Positions 25,970 through 33,969 of a stretch of 64,000 nt of DNA are shown piece after piece. The position numbers and the translations under genes were made by a program. The stretch spans positions 1 to 64,000 of the forward strand of contig CAKZOO010000107.1 of assembly GCA_937136455.1 (NCBI GenBank), written 5' to 3'. Source of the stretch: an uncultured Flavobacteriaceae bacterium (lineage in GTDB: Bacteria; Bacteroidota; Bacteroidia; Flavobacteriales; Flavobacteriaceae). How positions within the stretch are numbered: position 1 is the stretch's first letter; every line of letters begins with the position of its first letter. The notes under the pieces are model-generated. The model searched no databases, was not told where the DNA came from, and saw nothing but the letters and a program-made list of their open reading frames with translations.

Positions 25970-26003
25970 TTTATCCGACAGTAAATGCTTAACAACCGGA
26001 TAG
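25970..26003 (+). repeat. 34-bp dispersed repeat, copy C
   Basis: TTTATCCGACAGTAAATG then CTTAACAACCGGATAG. It starts about 24 nt after the tRNA-Val terminator and precedes hicAB. Similarity to the copy A region seems to continue past the core (TTTGAATAAG here, TTTGAGTAAA there). Confidence 0.8.
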
Positions 26004-26050
26004 TTATTGAACAATATTTAGCTTTGAATAAGATCAAACAAAGTGAGTGA

Positions 26051-26103
26051 ATGTTAAATATATAGTTTATTTAACATTATAAGTATATAATAATTTACCT
26101 TTG
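26051..26103 (+). promoter_or_regulatory. hicAB operator and promoter
   Basis: ATGTTAAATA-tatagtt-TATTTAACAT (26051-26077) is a perfect 10-bp inverted repeat. A -7 box TACCTTTG (26096-26103) follows and ends 2 nt before the hicA ATG at 26106. HicB carries its own HTH domain, so this is its likely binding site. Confidence 0.7.
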
Positions 26104-26105
26104 TG

Positions 26106-26288
26106 ATGAAGTGTAGTGAAGCTTTAAGAATTTTGAAGAGCGATGGATGGTATGTGATTTCACAAAGGGGATCTCATGTAAAGCTAAAACACCCTTCAAA
26201 AACTGGTACGATTGTTTTTCCTAATCATGGAAGTCAAGAATTAGGAAAGGGATTGCAAATTAAATTATTTAAGCAAGCAGGAATTTAA
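26106..26288 (+). CDS. hicA: HicA mRNA interferase toxin
   Basis: The 60-aa product matches HicA: a small dsRBD-like protein with KSDGWYVISQRGSHVKLKHP, where His24 is the expected catalytic residue, then TIVFPNHGSQELGKGLQ. HicA cleaves mRNA. ATG 26106 is preferred over the GTG three bases upstream because the -7 box covers that GTG. HicB follows after 7 nt. The module appears to occupy the place of a lipoprotein gene body (see fragment 26658-26792). Confidence 0.94.
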   Translation: MKCSEALRILKSDGWYVISQRGSHVKLKHPSKTGTIVFPNHGSQELGKGLQIKLFKQAGI

Positions 26289-26295
26289 TTTAACA

Positions 26296-26688
26296 ATGAA
26301 AAAAAATAGCAGACCAATATCAGTTATAGTAGAAAAGACCAATACGGGTTATTCAGCCTTTGTTGAAGAATTGAATATTTTTTCAACAGCTTTAACGATT
26401 CCTCAGCTTTATGAAAACTTATTAGAAGCTTTGAATCTGTATTTTGAAGATGAGAGTCGTGAATTTACGACTGCAGACATTCAACTTAAAATTGATTTGC
26501 AACAATTTTTTAAATATTATAAAGTACTTAATTCAAAATTTTTGGCTAATAGAATTGGGATGAATCCTACTTTGCTATCTCAATATGTAAGTGGAGTTAA
26601 AAAACCTTCTCAAAAACAAAATCAAAAAATAATTGATGGGATTCAAATGATTGGCAAGGAGTTAGCCGAATTGAGCTTGGTGTTGTAG
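26296..26688 (+). CDS. hicB: HicB antitoxin with HTH domain
   Basis: The 130-aa product has an N-terminal HicB partial RNase H-like fold (ISVIVEKTNTGYSAFVEEL near residue 8) and a C-terminal helix-turn-helix (FLANRIGMNPTLLSQYVSG, about residues 83-101) for DNA binding. It neutralises HicA and should repress the operon through the palindrome at 26051-26077. Its 3' end overlaps, in another frame, the remnant tail of a different gene. Confidence 0.92.
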   Translation: MKKNSRPISVIVEKTNTGYSAFVEELNIFSTALTIPQLYENLLEALNLYFEDESREFTTADIQLKIDLQQFFKYYKVLNSKFLANRIGMNPTLLSQYVSGVKKPSQKQNQKIIDGIQMIGKELAELSLVL

Positions 26689-26792
26689 GTCCACCTGTGA
26701 TGGGTGTTTCTATGGGTTGGACTTGTTATTTAGCTGCAACTGCTTTTATCGCAGCATCAGCCAGTGTTGGAATAGAGTGTGGTGACAACTAA
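26658..26792 (+). pseudogene. Remnant C-terminal tail of a Gly/Ala-rich lipoprotein
   Basis: In the frame ending at TAA 26790-26792 the sequence reads GVVGPPVMGVSMGWTCYLAA then TAFIAASASVGIECGDN, a Gly/Ala-rich hydrophobic tail like that ending the lipoprotein at 21551-22282. There is no start: it emerges from within hicB. A small two-helix membrane gene follows 11 nt later, as in the intact module. I read it as the leftover 3' end of a second lipoprotein gene whose body was replaced by hicAB. Confidence 0.55.
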
Positions 26793-26803
26793 AATTGATT
26801 TAA

Positions 26804-27028
26804 ATGAAAAATATTTTTATTCAATACCCAATATTATACTTAATTCTTTTTTGTCTACTTGCTTTAGTTTCTGGAATTGAAATTGGAGATATAATACATA
26901 ACGGATTACCTGATACAACCATCAAAATCTTTTTATTAATAGTTCAAATTGTAATCAATCTGTTTTTAGCTTTTGTTTTTTTGACTGTTTATATAAGAAT
27001 CACTAATAATGAAAGTGAAAATAGTTAA
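26804..27028 (+). CDS. Small two-helix membrane protein
   Basis: The 74-aa product has two long hydrophobic helices (about residues 10-26 and 42-66) joined by a polar loop with GDIIHNGLPDTT and ends in a polar ITNNESENS tail. No family is recognised. It follows the remnant lipoprotein tail and mirrors the gene at 22292-22543 in size, position and topology. It might still be translated from the hicAB transcript. Confidence 0.55.
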   Translation: MKNIFIQYPILYLILFCLLALVSGIEIGDIIHNGLPDTTIKIFLLIVQIVINLFLAFVFLTVYIRITNNESENS

Positions 27029-27104
27029 AGGTTTTTGATATTACCAAGATAGATGCGTATTGTATCGATTATTGTTAAAGAAGAAACATTTCCTTAATAA
27101 AAAA

Positions 27105-27132
27105 AAAGGTGAATAGAATTCTATTCACCTTT
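27105..27132 (-). terminator. Terminator of the polysaccharide operon
   Basis: AAAGGTGAATAGAATTCTAT continues as a perfect 28-bp palindrome, with a T-run following on the minus strand. It lies 29 nt past the wzz stop and ends the long minus-strand operon. Confidence 0.88.
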
Positions 27133-27160
27133 AATAAGTTAGAAAGTCAAATGATACTTT

Positions 27161-28240
27161 TTACGAATTAATCTCTTTCCAAATATTGAGTACTGGTTCT
27201 TTTACTAAAACAACCCCAACAGAGACTACAAATCCTAAGAAGGCCCAGATCACAAGTATTAAACTTCGTTTTGGAGCAGATCTTTCAGTAGGAATGGTCA
27301 CAGGCTTAATTGTTGAAAAAATTGGAGTGTCTTTGGCAACTTGAAGTTTTGCTTGTTCCAATTGCTTCGCTAGTTCTTGATAGACTGATTGAGCAATTAA
27401 GAGTTCTCCTTCTTTTTGTTTGAACTGATTCTGATACCTCTCTGAAATGATGTTCTTATTTTGATCCTTTGCACGAGCAACTTCATCTTGTAAGGCAAAG
27501 TATTCTTTTTGTTTTTCGTTGTACTGCTTTTGGGTAAAGTTTAAATATTCTTTGCCGTGTTGTATTTTGTAATCAATGATTTGTTGTTGAAGGATTTCTT
27601 TGACTTTGGAAGTGAGTACAGCTGCAACAGTGGCATCATCTGTGGTCACAGAAAGTTCTACAAAACCTTCTTTTTCATTGACTGATAAAGCGATCTGTTC
27701 TTCAAGAGTTTCAAATAACTCTTGTTCTTTTATGGATACGATCATTGGGTTTGAATTTAGCCCTTTTAATTCTTCCGTTCCACGAATGGCTTTTAAAATA
27801 ACTCCTGGTAATCCTATGGTGTATTTCTTTACTAAACTTAAAATAGGAGTTGGTTTTTCCAATAAATAGTTACTATAGCTCACAGATGATTGATCTAAAG
27901 GAACCTCTATGGATAAAATAGAGCGCTTTACAGGCACTGAATTTAAGATTTGAGGATATAGGGTCGGTGGAATTTCTCCGCCTGTTGTAGCGCCTCCTAG
28001 ACTGATTCCAGCAAGAGAAGCTAGTCCGCTAAGGCTTCCACCAGTTTTGGATTCTGAAGTTTGTGGAATAAAGGTAGAGGATGCTGTGAATTCTTTTGGG
28101 CTTAACAAGGCAACAACCAATCCAATGACGATAAAATACCCTGTCCATCTCACGATAAATCGTTTTGAAGACCAAACTTTTTTTAAGAGTTCGATTAAAT
28201 CGATTTCGTCTTCTTCAATAGTTCTTAATTGATCACTCAT
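27161..28240 (-). CDS. Wzz-type polysaccharide chain-length / co-polymerase protein
   Basis: The 359-aa inner-membrane protein has an N-terminal helix (about residues 31-51), a long periplasmic coiled-coil region rich in Gln, Lys and Glu (residues ~180-300) and a second helix near the C-terminus (about 325-346) preceded by TIPTERSAPKRSL, the Pro-rich segment typical of Wzz proteins. It controls chain length and links Wzy to the export channel. It lacks a cytoplasmic tyrosine kinase domain. It is the last gene, 4 nt after the Wza-like gene. Confidence 0.92.
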   Translation of the reverse strand: MSDQLRTIEEDEIDLIELLKKVWSSKRFIVRWTGYFIVIGLVVALLSPKEFTASSTFIPQTSESKTGGSLSGLASLAGISLGGATTGGEIPPTLYPQILNSVPVKRSILSIEVPLDQSSVSYSNYLLEKPTPILSLVKKYTIGLPGVILKAIRGTEELKGLNSNPMIVSIKEQELFETLEEQIALSVNEKEGFVELSVTTDDATVAAVLTSKVKEILQQQIIDYKIQHGKEYLNFTQKQYNEKQKEYFALQDEVARAKDQNKNIISERYQNQFKQKEGELLIAQSVYQELAKQLEQAKLQVAKDTPIFSTIKPVTIPTERSAPKRSLILVIWAFLGFVVSVGVVLVKEPVLNIWKEINS

Positions 28241-28244
28241 GGGA

Positions 28245-30653
28245 TTATTGTAACAATGTTTTAATTAAAATTCCTAAGGTTGAAATACCAGAGGTGATTC
28301 CTAAAACTTCCTGAGCAGAAAGCTTATTGGAATTTGCTGATTTTTCAGGAACAAAAATGGTAGCGCCAGGTTTTAGTTTTGGGTTTGCTGTAAAAAACAA
28401 GAAGTGTTTTTTGGTAGCCATTTTTCCATTGGCATAATACACATAGGCCTTAGATCTTTTTGCTGTTTCACTGTATCCACCAGCAGCATTCACCGCTGCA
28501 GCAAAGGTGAGACCAGGAGTGTAGCTAAGTGAGGTTGGTTGTTGTACCGATCCGTTGATGGTGATACTCGAATTGTATTTTGGAATCACGATTTCATCAC
28601 CAGCCATCAGTTCCACATTGTATTTTTCAGCACCATTGGTTTCAAGAAGTTTTCTGAGGTTTACAGAAACGTTAAGGGTTTCGTTGATTTTGACATCGAG
28701 TTCGGTGATATTCTTACTCATTACATCTTCTTCATTTTCTTGTTCTGGAATATCTAGTGCTTTGTCTTTTAATTCTTCCTTTGTTTTGTTGATACGTTTA
28801 ATAAAGACTCCATCGATAAAGGCATTGTTTAAGATGCCTCCACTTTCACTAATAGCGTCATAGAGGGTATAATTGTTTTTGGTGAGAACATAAACTCCTG
28901 GTTTTTTAACCAGCCCTGTAATGGTGAAGGTTTCTTGTTCAAAATAACCTTCTTTTTGACGAACGACTACAATGTCTTTGGGTTCTAATACCAAGTCCTG
29001 GGAAACATTGGAGAAATCAGCAGCGACCTGATTGGCAATTTTTTCAGAAATGCTTTCAGTTGTATTGTTAAAAGTGTTTCTAAAAACATCAATGGTCATG
29101 TTTTCTGCTTCAAATCGAAATCCTCCAGCTTGTGCAATCACATCTCCCACTTTAATGTTTTTGTAGTAGGTAAAATTACCTGGATTATTGACCAATCCTT
29201 GAACTTTAATTTCTAAATCGTCAATTAAAATATCATTGGAAAGGATTTCAACGCGGTCATTTGGTTTAAGGTCGAGGTTGAATTGATCGTGAATGACTTC
29301 GCTGATACTAAAAGAAACTATTTCATTTTCAAATCCTTTTTCAGTTCTGTAAAGAAGTCCTCTTGAGAGCAGTGCCACATCCGTAAAACCTTGAGCTTGA
29401 TAGATTAAATCTTTAAGAGTTTTGGTTTCATTTAAAGGGTAGGAACCAGGAACATTCACTTCACCTTCAATGGAAACACGATTGGTGTATTGATTTGTCA
29501 CTGATTTGATGGTGATGTAATCACCGTCTTTGATGGAAAAGTTTTGATAGTCTTCTTGATGTATGGAAACAAGTTCACGTTTTAAACCTTCGATGCGTTC
29601 CACAAAGAGTTCTTCTTTGTAGGCATTGGAGGTAAACCCTCCTGCATAGCTCAATAAATCATTGGCAGATTCATTTTCTTTTAATTCAAAGAAGCCTTGA
29701 GTTTTAACTGCACCTTCAATCTGTATTCTGTTTTGATACGGTGGAATTAACAACACATCATTGTCTTGTAAAAAGACTTGTTTGTTTTTGCCTTGTAATA
29801 AAAACTCGTAAACGTCAAGGGTGGTAATGGTCTTTCCATTTCGAACGAGTTCAATCGAACGAAAGGATCCGTTTTCAGAAGGTCCACCTGCTGCATAAAG
29901 GGCATTAATTGGGGTTGCTAGTGATGATAAGGTGTAGGTTCCAGGAGTGTTCACTTGGCCAATGATATTGACAATAATCGAACGTGCTTGACTTAAGTAG
30001 ATGTCAGCTCCAACTTCCGATCCAATTCCTGAATAGATAGAGCTTAATTTCGATTTAATTTTTTTAGAAGCCTGAGCAATGGTGAGTCCATTCACGTAGA
30101 TAGGAGAGAGGCTTTCGAGGATCACAGTTCCTTGTTTGGAAACTGTAACGTTGTAATTCTTTTGAGCAGCACCCCAAACATCAATTGAAAGACCATCTCC
30201 AGGTCCTAATTGGTATAGATTGGAACCTGCGATATTTAAATTAGGCTCTAAGCTAATTTTAGGATTATTAAAGAAGTTCGCTCCAAAGATGAGACTTTCT
30301 TCTTCTTCTTCTTCTTCTTCTTCTGTATTAGTTGTATTATATCCAAAATCAGTAGTAACTTCATTGGATGAGGTTTTATTTTCAGTAGTCGAAACCCCTC
30401 CTAATGACTGTATACGATTGATCATTTTTTGAATATCTGCCTCAGACACGCCTCTTAAACGAGCCATTTGCTCTAGTTGACCTAAGGTATAACCTTGTTC
30501 TTGGGCTTGTCTCCAATAGGATTGAAGCTGCTGATCACTCATAGATTGAACTGCTTCTATCGAGGGTGTTTGTTGGGCTTGAGCATTAGGACTAGAAAAA
30601 AGAACCGTTAAACTAAAAAGTAGTATAGTTTTAATTGAAAGAGGTAATTTCAT
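28245..30653 (-). CDS. Wza-like polysaccharide export protein with SLBB domains
   Basis: The 802-aa product has a signal peptide (about residues 1-26, ending AQA), an acidic low-complexity stretch of nine Glu near residue 113, the poly_export domain (GPGDGLSIDVWGAAQKNYNV) and several SLBB repeats seen as recurring VNTPGTYTL, VNVPGSYPL, VNNPGNFTY and VKKPGVYVL units. It would form the outer-membrane channel for the polymer. No lipobox Cys is seen, unlike E. coli Wza, and it is much longer than Wza, as often in Bacteroidota. Confidence 0.92.
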   Translation of the reverse strand: MKLPLSIKTILLFSLTVLFSSPNAQAQQTPSIEAVQSMSDQQLQSYWRQAQEQGYTLGQLEQMARLRGVSEADIQKMINRIQSLGGVSTTENKTSSNEVTTDFGYNTTNTEEEEEEEEESLIFGANFFNNPKISLEPNLNIAGSNLYQLGPGDGLSIDVWGAAQKNYNVTVSKQGTVILESLSPIYVNGLTIAQASKKIKSKLSSIYSGIGSEVGADIYLSQARSIIVNIIGQVNTPGTYTLSSLATPINALYAAGGPSENGSFRSIELVRNGKTITTLDVYEFLLQGKNKQVFLQDNDVLLIPPYQNRIQIEGAVKTQGFFELKENESANDLLSYAGGFTSNAYKEELFVERIEGLKRELVSIHQEDYQNFSIKDGDYITIKSVTNQYTNRVSIEGEVNVPGSYPLNETKTLKDLIYQAQGFTDVALLSRGLLYRTEKGFENEIVSFSISEVIHDQFNLDLKPNDRVEILSNDILIDDLEIKVQGLVNNPGNFTYYKNIKVGDVIAQAGGFRFEAENMTIDVFRNTFNNTTESISEKIANQVAADFSNVSQDLVLEPKDIVVVRQKEGYFEQETFTITGLVKKPGVYVLTKNNYTLYDAISESGGILNNAFIDGVFIKRINKTKEELKDKALDIPEQENEEDVMSKNITELDVKINETLNVSVNLRKLLETNGAEKYNVELMAGDEIVIPKYNSSITINGSVQQPTSLSYTPGLTFAAAVNAAGGYSETAKRSKAYVYYANGKMATKKHFLFFTANPKLKPGATIFVPEKSANSNKLSAQEVLGITSGISTLGILIKTLLQ
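30297..30323 (-). repeat. Nine-copy GAA microsatellite in the Wza-like gene
   Basis: Nine perfect GAA codons in a row (TTC on the plus strand) encode nine Glu. Changes in copy number would stay in frame and alter only the length of the acidic stretch. Confidence 0.9.
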
Positions 30654-30673
30654 ATGCTGTTTTAATTGAATTT

Positions 30674-30681
30674 CAAAAATA
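30674..30681 (-). promoter_or_regulatory. Possible internal promoter for the wza-wzz pair
   Basis: TATTTTTG on the minus strand fits the -7 consensus and lies 20 nt before the Wza-like ATG, inside the 177-nt gap after rfbB. No clear -33 TTG is seen at the right distance. Confidence 0.35.
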
Positions 30682-30830
30682 AGGATTTTAATTGTTTTGA
30701 TGTCTATGGTATAAGCGATACATCATACAATTATTTTAGGTATAGAACTTAAATTCACCAAACATCTAAATTTACTAGTTATTTGGATTATTGTCTTAAG
30801 TCAGTTAAAAATAATCTATTGAGAGTGAAA

Positions 30831-31883
30831 TTACTTTTGGTACATTTCAGAATAATATTTTTGGTAGTCTCCAGAGGTTATATTCTCTAGCCATTCTTTG
30901 TTTTCTAAATACCATTGAATTGTTTTTTCAATACCCTCTTCAAATTGTAAAGAAGGCTCCCATTCTAGTTCGTCTTTGATTTTTGTCGCGTCGATTGCGT
31001 ATCTTAAATCATGTCCAGCTCGATCCTGAACATAGCTTATTAGCTTTTCAGAGGTACCTTCTTCTCTTCCTAATAATCGATCAGCAACTTTTATCAGAAC
31101 TTTAATGAGGTCTATATTTTTCCATTCATTAAACCCACCAATGTTATAGGTTTCTTTAAGTTTTCCTTTGTGAAATATGGTGTCAATTGCTCTTGCATGA
31201 TCTACAACATACAGCCAATCCCTTACATTTTCTCCCTTGCCATATACTGGAAGCGGTTTGTTATTTACAATATTGTTGATGAAAAGCGGTATTAATTTTT
31301 CAGGAAATTGATAAGGACCGTAATTGTTTGAACAGTTTGATAGAATAACAGGAAGTCCGTAGGTATCTCCAAAAGCTCTTACAAAATGATCTGAGGATGC
31401 TTTAGATGCTGAATAGGGAGAATGCGGATCGTATTTTGTTTCTTCTGTGAAAAAACCAGATTCTCCTAATGAACCATATACTTCATCGGTTGATATATGA
31501 TAGAATAATTTATTTGAAAAATCTCCATTCCAATATTCTTTAGCAGCCTGAAGTAAACTTAAGGTTCCCATTATATTAGTTTGAGCAAATGAGAAAGGAT
31601 CTTTAATGGATCTATCCACGTGAGATTCTGCAGCTAAATGAATAACATGAGTTATTTCATTGTTAATGATGATGCTTTTTATTGAATCATAATCACAAAT
31701 ATCAGCTTTAATAAACTTGTAGTTAGATTTTCCTTCTATGTCTGTTAAATTCTTTAAATTACCAGCGTAGGTAAGACTATCTAAATTTATGATATTGTAA
31801 TCAGGATAATTATTGACAAAAAGTCTTACTACATGAGATCCTATAAAGCCTGCTCCTCCTGTAATTAAAATATTTTTATTCAT
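30831..31883 (-). CDS. rfbB: dTDP-glucose 4,6-dehydratase
   Basis: The 350-aa SDR enzyme converts dTDP-glucose to dTDP-4-keto-6-deoxyglucose. The NAD-binding GGAGFIGSHVV motif is at the N-terminus, the STDEVYGSLG region and catalytic YSASKASSD (Tyr-x-x-x-Lys) in the middle, and the substrate-binding SNNYGPYQFPEKLIP after it. It overlaps rfbC by one base. The rfbA, rfbC and rfbB order supports a dTDP-sugar pathway in the operon. Confidence 0.96.
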   Translation of the reverse strand: MNKNILITGGAGFIGSHVVRLFVNNYPDYNIINLDSLTYAGNLKNLTDIEGKSNYKFIKADICDYDSIKSIIINNEITHVIHLAAESHVDRSIKDPFSFAQTNIMGTLSLLQAAKEYWNGDFSNKLFYHISTDEVYGSLGESGFFTEETKYDPHSPYSASKASSDHFVRAFGDTYGLPVILSNCSNNYGPYQFPEKLIPLFINNIVNNKPLPVYGKGENVRDWLYVVDHARAIDTIFHKGKLKETYNIGGFNEWKNIDLIKVLIKVADRLLGREEGTSEKLISYVQDRAGHDLRYAIDATKIKDELEWEPSLQFEEGIEKTIQWYLENKEWLENITSGDYQKYYSEMYQK

Positions 31884-32431
31884 TAAAATGGTATTTCAGT
31901 ATTCGCTAAAGTCTTCAAATTTTTATCCTTATCAGATATGATTAGTTCATCGGGATTTAATTTCCAGTCTATTTTTAATTCAGGATCACTCCAAATGATT
32001 CCTGAGTCATACTCTGGGGCGTACAAATTATCAACTTTATATGCGAAAATTGCAGTTTCACTAAGTACAATAAAGCCATGAGCAAATCCCTTAGGAATAA
32101 AAAATTGTTTTTTGTTATCTCCTGAAAGAATTATAGATTTATGTTTTCCATACGTTGATGAACCTTTACGTAAATCAACAGCAACATCTAAAACTTCTCC
32201 CTGAATACATCGAACTAACTTGCATTGTTCAAAAGGTGGTTTTTGAAAATGAAGACCTCTTAAAACTCCTTTTGTGGATTTTGATTCATTATCTTGAATG
32301 AAATTTATTTGAGGTAGGTCGTCTTCAAGTTTTTCTTTATTGTATGATTCTAAAAAATAACCCCTGTCATCATTGAAAACCATTGGTTCAATAATAATTA
32401 AACCATCTATTGGTGTTTTTGTAATCTTCAT
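31883..32431 (-). CDS. rfbC: dTDP-4-dehydrorhamnose 3,5-epimerase
   Basis: The 182-aa cupin epimerase has the signatures [28 protein letters not shown] (catalytic His) and [15 protein letters not shown]. It epimerises dTDP-4-keto-6-deoxyglucose. The next step, reduction by RfbD, is not encoded in the window, so L-rhamnose itself would need a distant rfbD. It overlaps rfbA by 4 nt. Confidence 0.95.
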   Translation of the reverse strand: MKITKTPIDGLIIIEPMVFNDDRGYFLESYNKEKLEDDLPQINFIQDNESKSTKGVLRGLHFQKPPFEQCKLVRCIQGEVLDVAVDLRKGSSTYGKHKSIILSGDNKKQFFIPKGFAHGFIVLSETAIFAYKVDNLYAPEYDSGIIWSDPELKIDWKLNPDELIISDKDKNLKTLANTEIPF

Positions 32432-33303
32432 TTTTTAATTTTCTTAAGAAGATACTGACCATATTCATTTTTAGATAATGGTTCAGCAAGATTTGTAAGT
32501 TGATCGCTAGTTATATATCCTTTTTCATAAACAATCTCTTCAATACAAGCCACCTTTAATCCTTGTCTTTTTTCAATTGTTTGAATAAAATTTGAAGCTT
32601 CTAATAATGAATCATGAGTGCCAGTGTCTAGCCAAGCAAAACCTCTTCCGAGAATTTGGACATTAAGATTACCTTCTTTCAAGTAAGATTCATTAACGGA
32701 TGTAATTTCTAATTCACCTCTTTTACTGGGCTTTGTCTTTTTTGCAACTTTAATTACTGAATTAGGATAAAAATATAAACCAACAACAGCATAATTGCTT
32801 TTTGGATTATCGGGTTTTTCTTCTATTGAAATTGCAACTTTATTTTCATCAAATTCTACTACACCATATCGTTCAGGATCATTAACATAATAACCAAATA
32901 TTGATGCTAACTTATTTTGTTTAACTTTTTCAACAGCTTCTTTTAATAATCCAGAAAATCCATGGCCATAAAATATATTGTCACCTAATACTAAACAAAC
33001 ATTATCATTTCCTATAAAATCTTCTCCTATTAAAAATGCTTGAGCTAGTCCATCTGGTCTAGGTTGTTCTTTGTAAGATAAATTTATTCCAAGTTCATTC
33101 CCAGATCCTAATAATTTATGATAGCTAGGTAAATCCTCAGGTGTAGAAATAATCAGAATATCTTTAATACCAGCTAATAACAATGTAGAAAGTGGATAGT
33201 ATATCATTGGTTTATCGTAAACACATAACAATTGTTTAGATACTCCTTTAGTTATTGGATACAATCTTGTGCCTGAGCCTCCTGCAAGTATAATTCCTTT
33301 CAT
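32428..33303 (-). CDS. rfbA: Glucose-1-phosphate thymidylyltransferase
   Basis: The 291-aa enzyme makes dTDP-glucose. It carries the nucleotidyltransferase signature [20 protein letters not shown] at its start, then [22 protein letters not shown] and [15 protein letters not shown]. Length and motifs match RfbA throughout. It overlaps both neighbours by a few bases, so it is firmly in the operon. Confidence 0.96.
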   Translation of the reverse strand: MKGIILAGGSGTRLYPITKGVSKQLLCVYDKPMIYYPLSTLLLAGIKDILIISTPEDLPSYHKLLGSGNELGINLSYKEQPRPDGLAQAFLIGEDFIGNDNVCLVLGDNIFYGHGFSGLLKEAVEKVKQNKLASIFGYYVNDPERYGVVEFDENKVAISIEEKPDNPKSNYAVVGLYFYPNSVIKVAKKTKPSKRGELEITSVNESYLKEGNLNVQILGRGFAWLDTGTHDSLLEASNFIQTIEKRQGLKVACIEEIVYEKGYITSDQLTNLAEPLSKNEYGQYLLKKIKK

Positions 33304-33968
33304 TAAAAAGTTCTTTTAGGTAAATTTTTAAATAATTTGAAGTGTAATTCAGATGATGGAAATATTACTACCCAAGCAGTTAGGAGTATTAAAATAATAT
33401 CAAGAATTATAGATTTATTTTGTTGATACCAAATTTCTAACTCACCCTTATAAGGAGCAATAACTCTTTTGTAAAAGTCATGTGGATCTTCTTCTTTGAT
33501 TGAAGATATAATAGATTCTTCATCTCTAAATACTATAGAACCAATCCCAGTTAAACCTGGTTTGACATTATAAATTTTAGATTGTACATTTTTACTATAA
33601 GCACTAAAAGTTTTAGTGACTAATGGACGTGGTCCTACGATACTGATATCTCCTTTTAAAATGTTTATGATTTGAGGTAATTCGTTGATTTTTGTTTTTC
33701 TTAAAAATTTTCCAATTTTTGTAACTCTAAAATCATTTTGAAGCGTAATACTTCCAGTGCCCATATTCATTGAATTCTTTAGCATTGTGGCGAACTTCCA
33801 AATCATGAATTTTTTGTTTTTTAGTCCAATTCGTTCTTGAAAGTAGAATACCTCACCTTCAGCAGAAAATTTAAGAATTATTATAATTGGAATAAAAACA
33901 GGTAATAAAATCAATAAAGCTATTAAGCTAGCGATTATATCAATTAATCTTTTTGTTAATTTATACAT
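33303..33968 (-). CDS. Short initiating sugar-phosphate transferase (WcaJ/PglC-like)
   Basis: The 221-aa product has one N-terminal membrane segment (about residues 13-34) and the bacterial sugar transferase core: [40 protein letters not shown] and VGPRPLV, then KPGLTGIGS. Such enzymes move a sugar-1-phosphate onto undecaprenyl phosphate. It lacks the multi-helix N-terminal domain of WbaP/WcaJ and so resembles PglC. A C-terminal hydrophobic stretch (about 190-206) may add a second membrane contact. Confidence 0.9.
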   Translation of the reverse strand: MYKLTKRLIDIIASLIALLILLPVFIPIIIILKFSAEGEVFYFQERIGLKNKKFMIWKFATMLKNSMNMGTGSITLQNDFRVTKIGKFLRKTKINELPQIINILKGDISIVGPRPLVTKTFSAYSKNVQSKIYNVKPGLTGIGSIVFRDEESIISSIKEEDPHDFYKRVIAPYKGELEIWYQQNKSIILDIILILLTAWVVIFPSSELHFKLFKNLPKRTF

Positions 33969-33969
33969 T

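Noticed and set aside
21474..26003. Integron cassette array as explanation of the 34-bp repeats
   Set aside because: No integron integrase is seen, one copy is inverted, there are only three copies, and typical attC core sites are not visible.
25855..26037. Minus-strand open frame of about 60 codons across the tRNA-Val gene
   Set aside because: It is antisense to a clear tRNA, and the WVRTSDPLLVRQVL-like translation is a well-known artefact of tRNA genes.
30297..30323. Phase-variable on/off switch in the Wza-like gene
   Set aside because: Unit length is three bases, so gain or loss keeps the reading frame.
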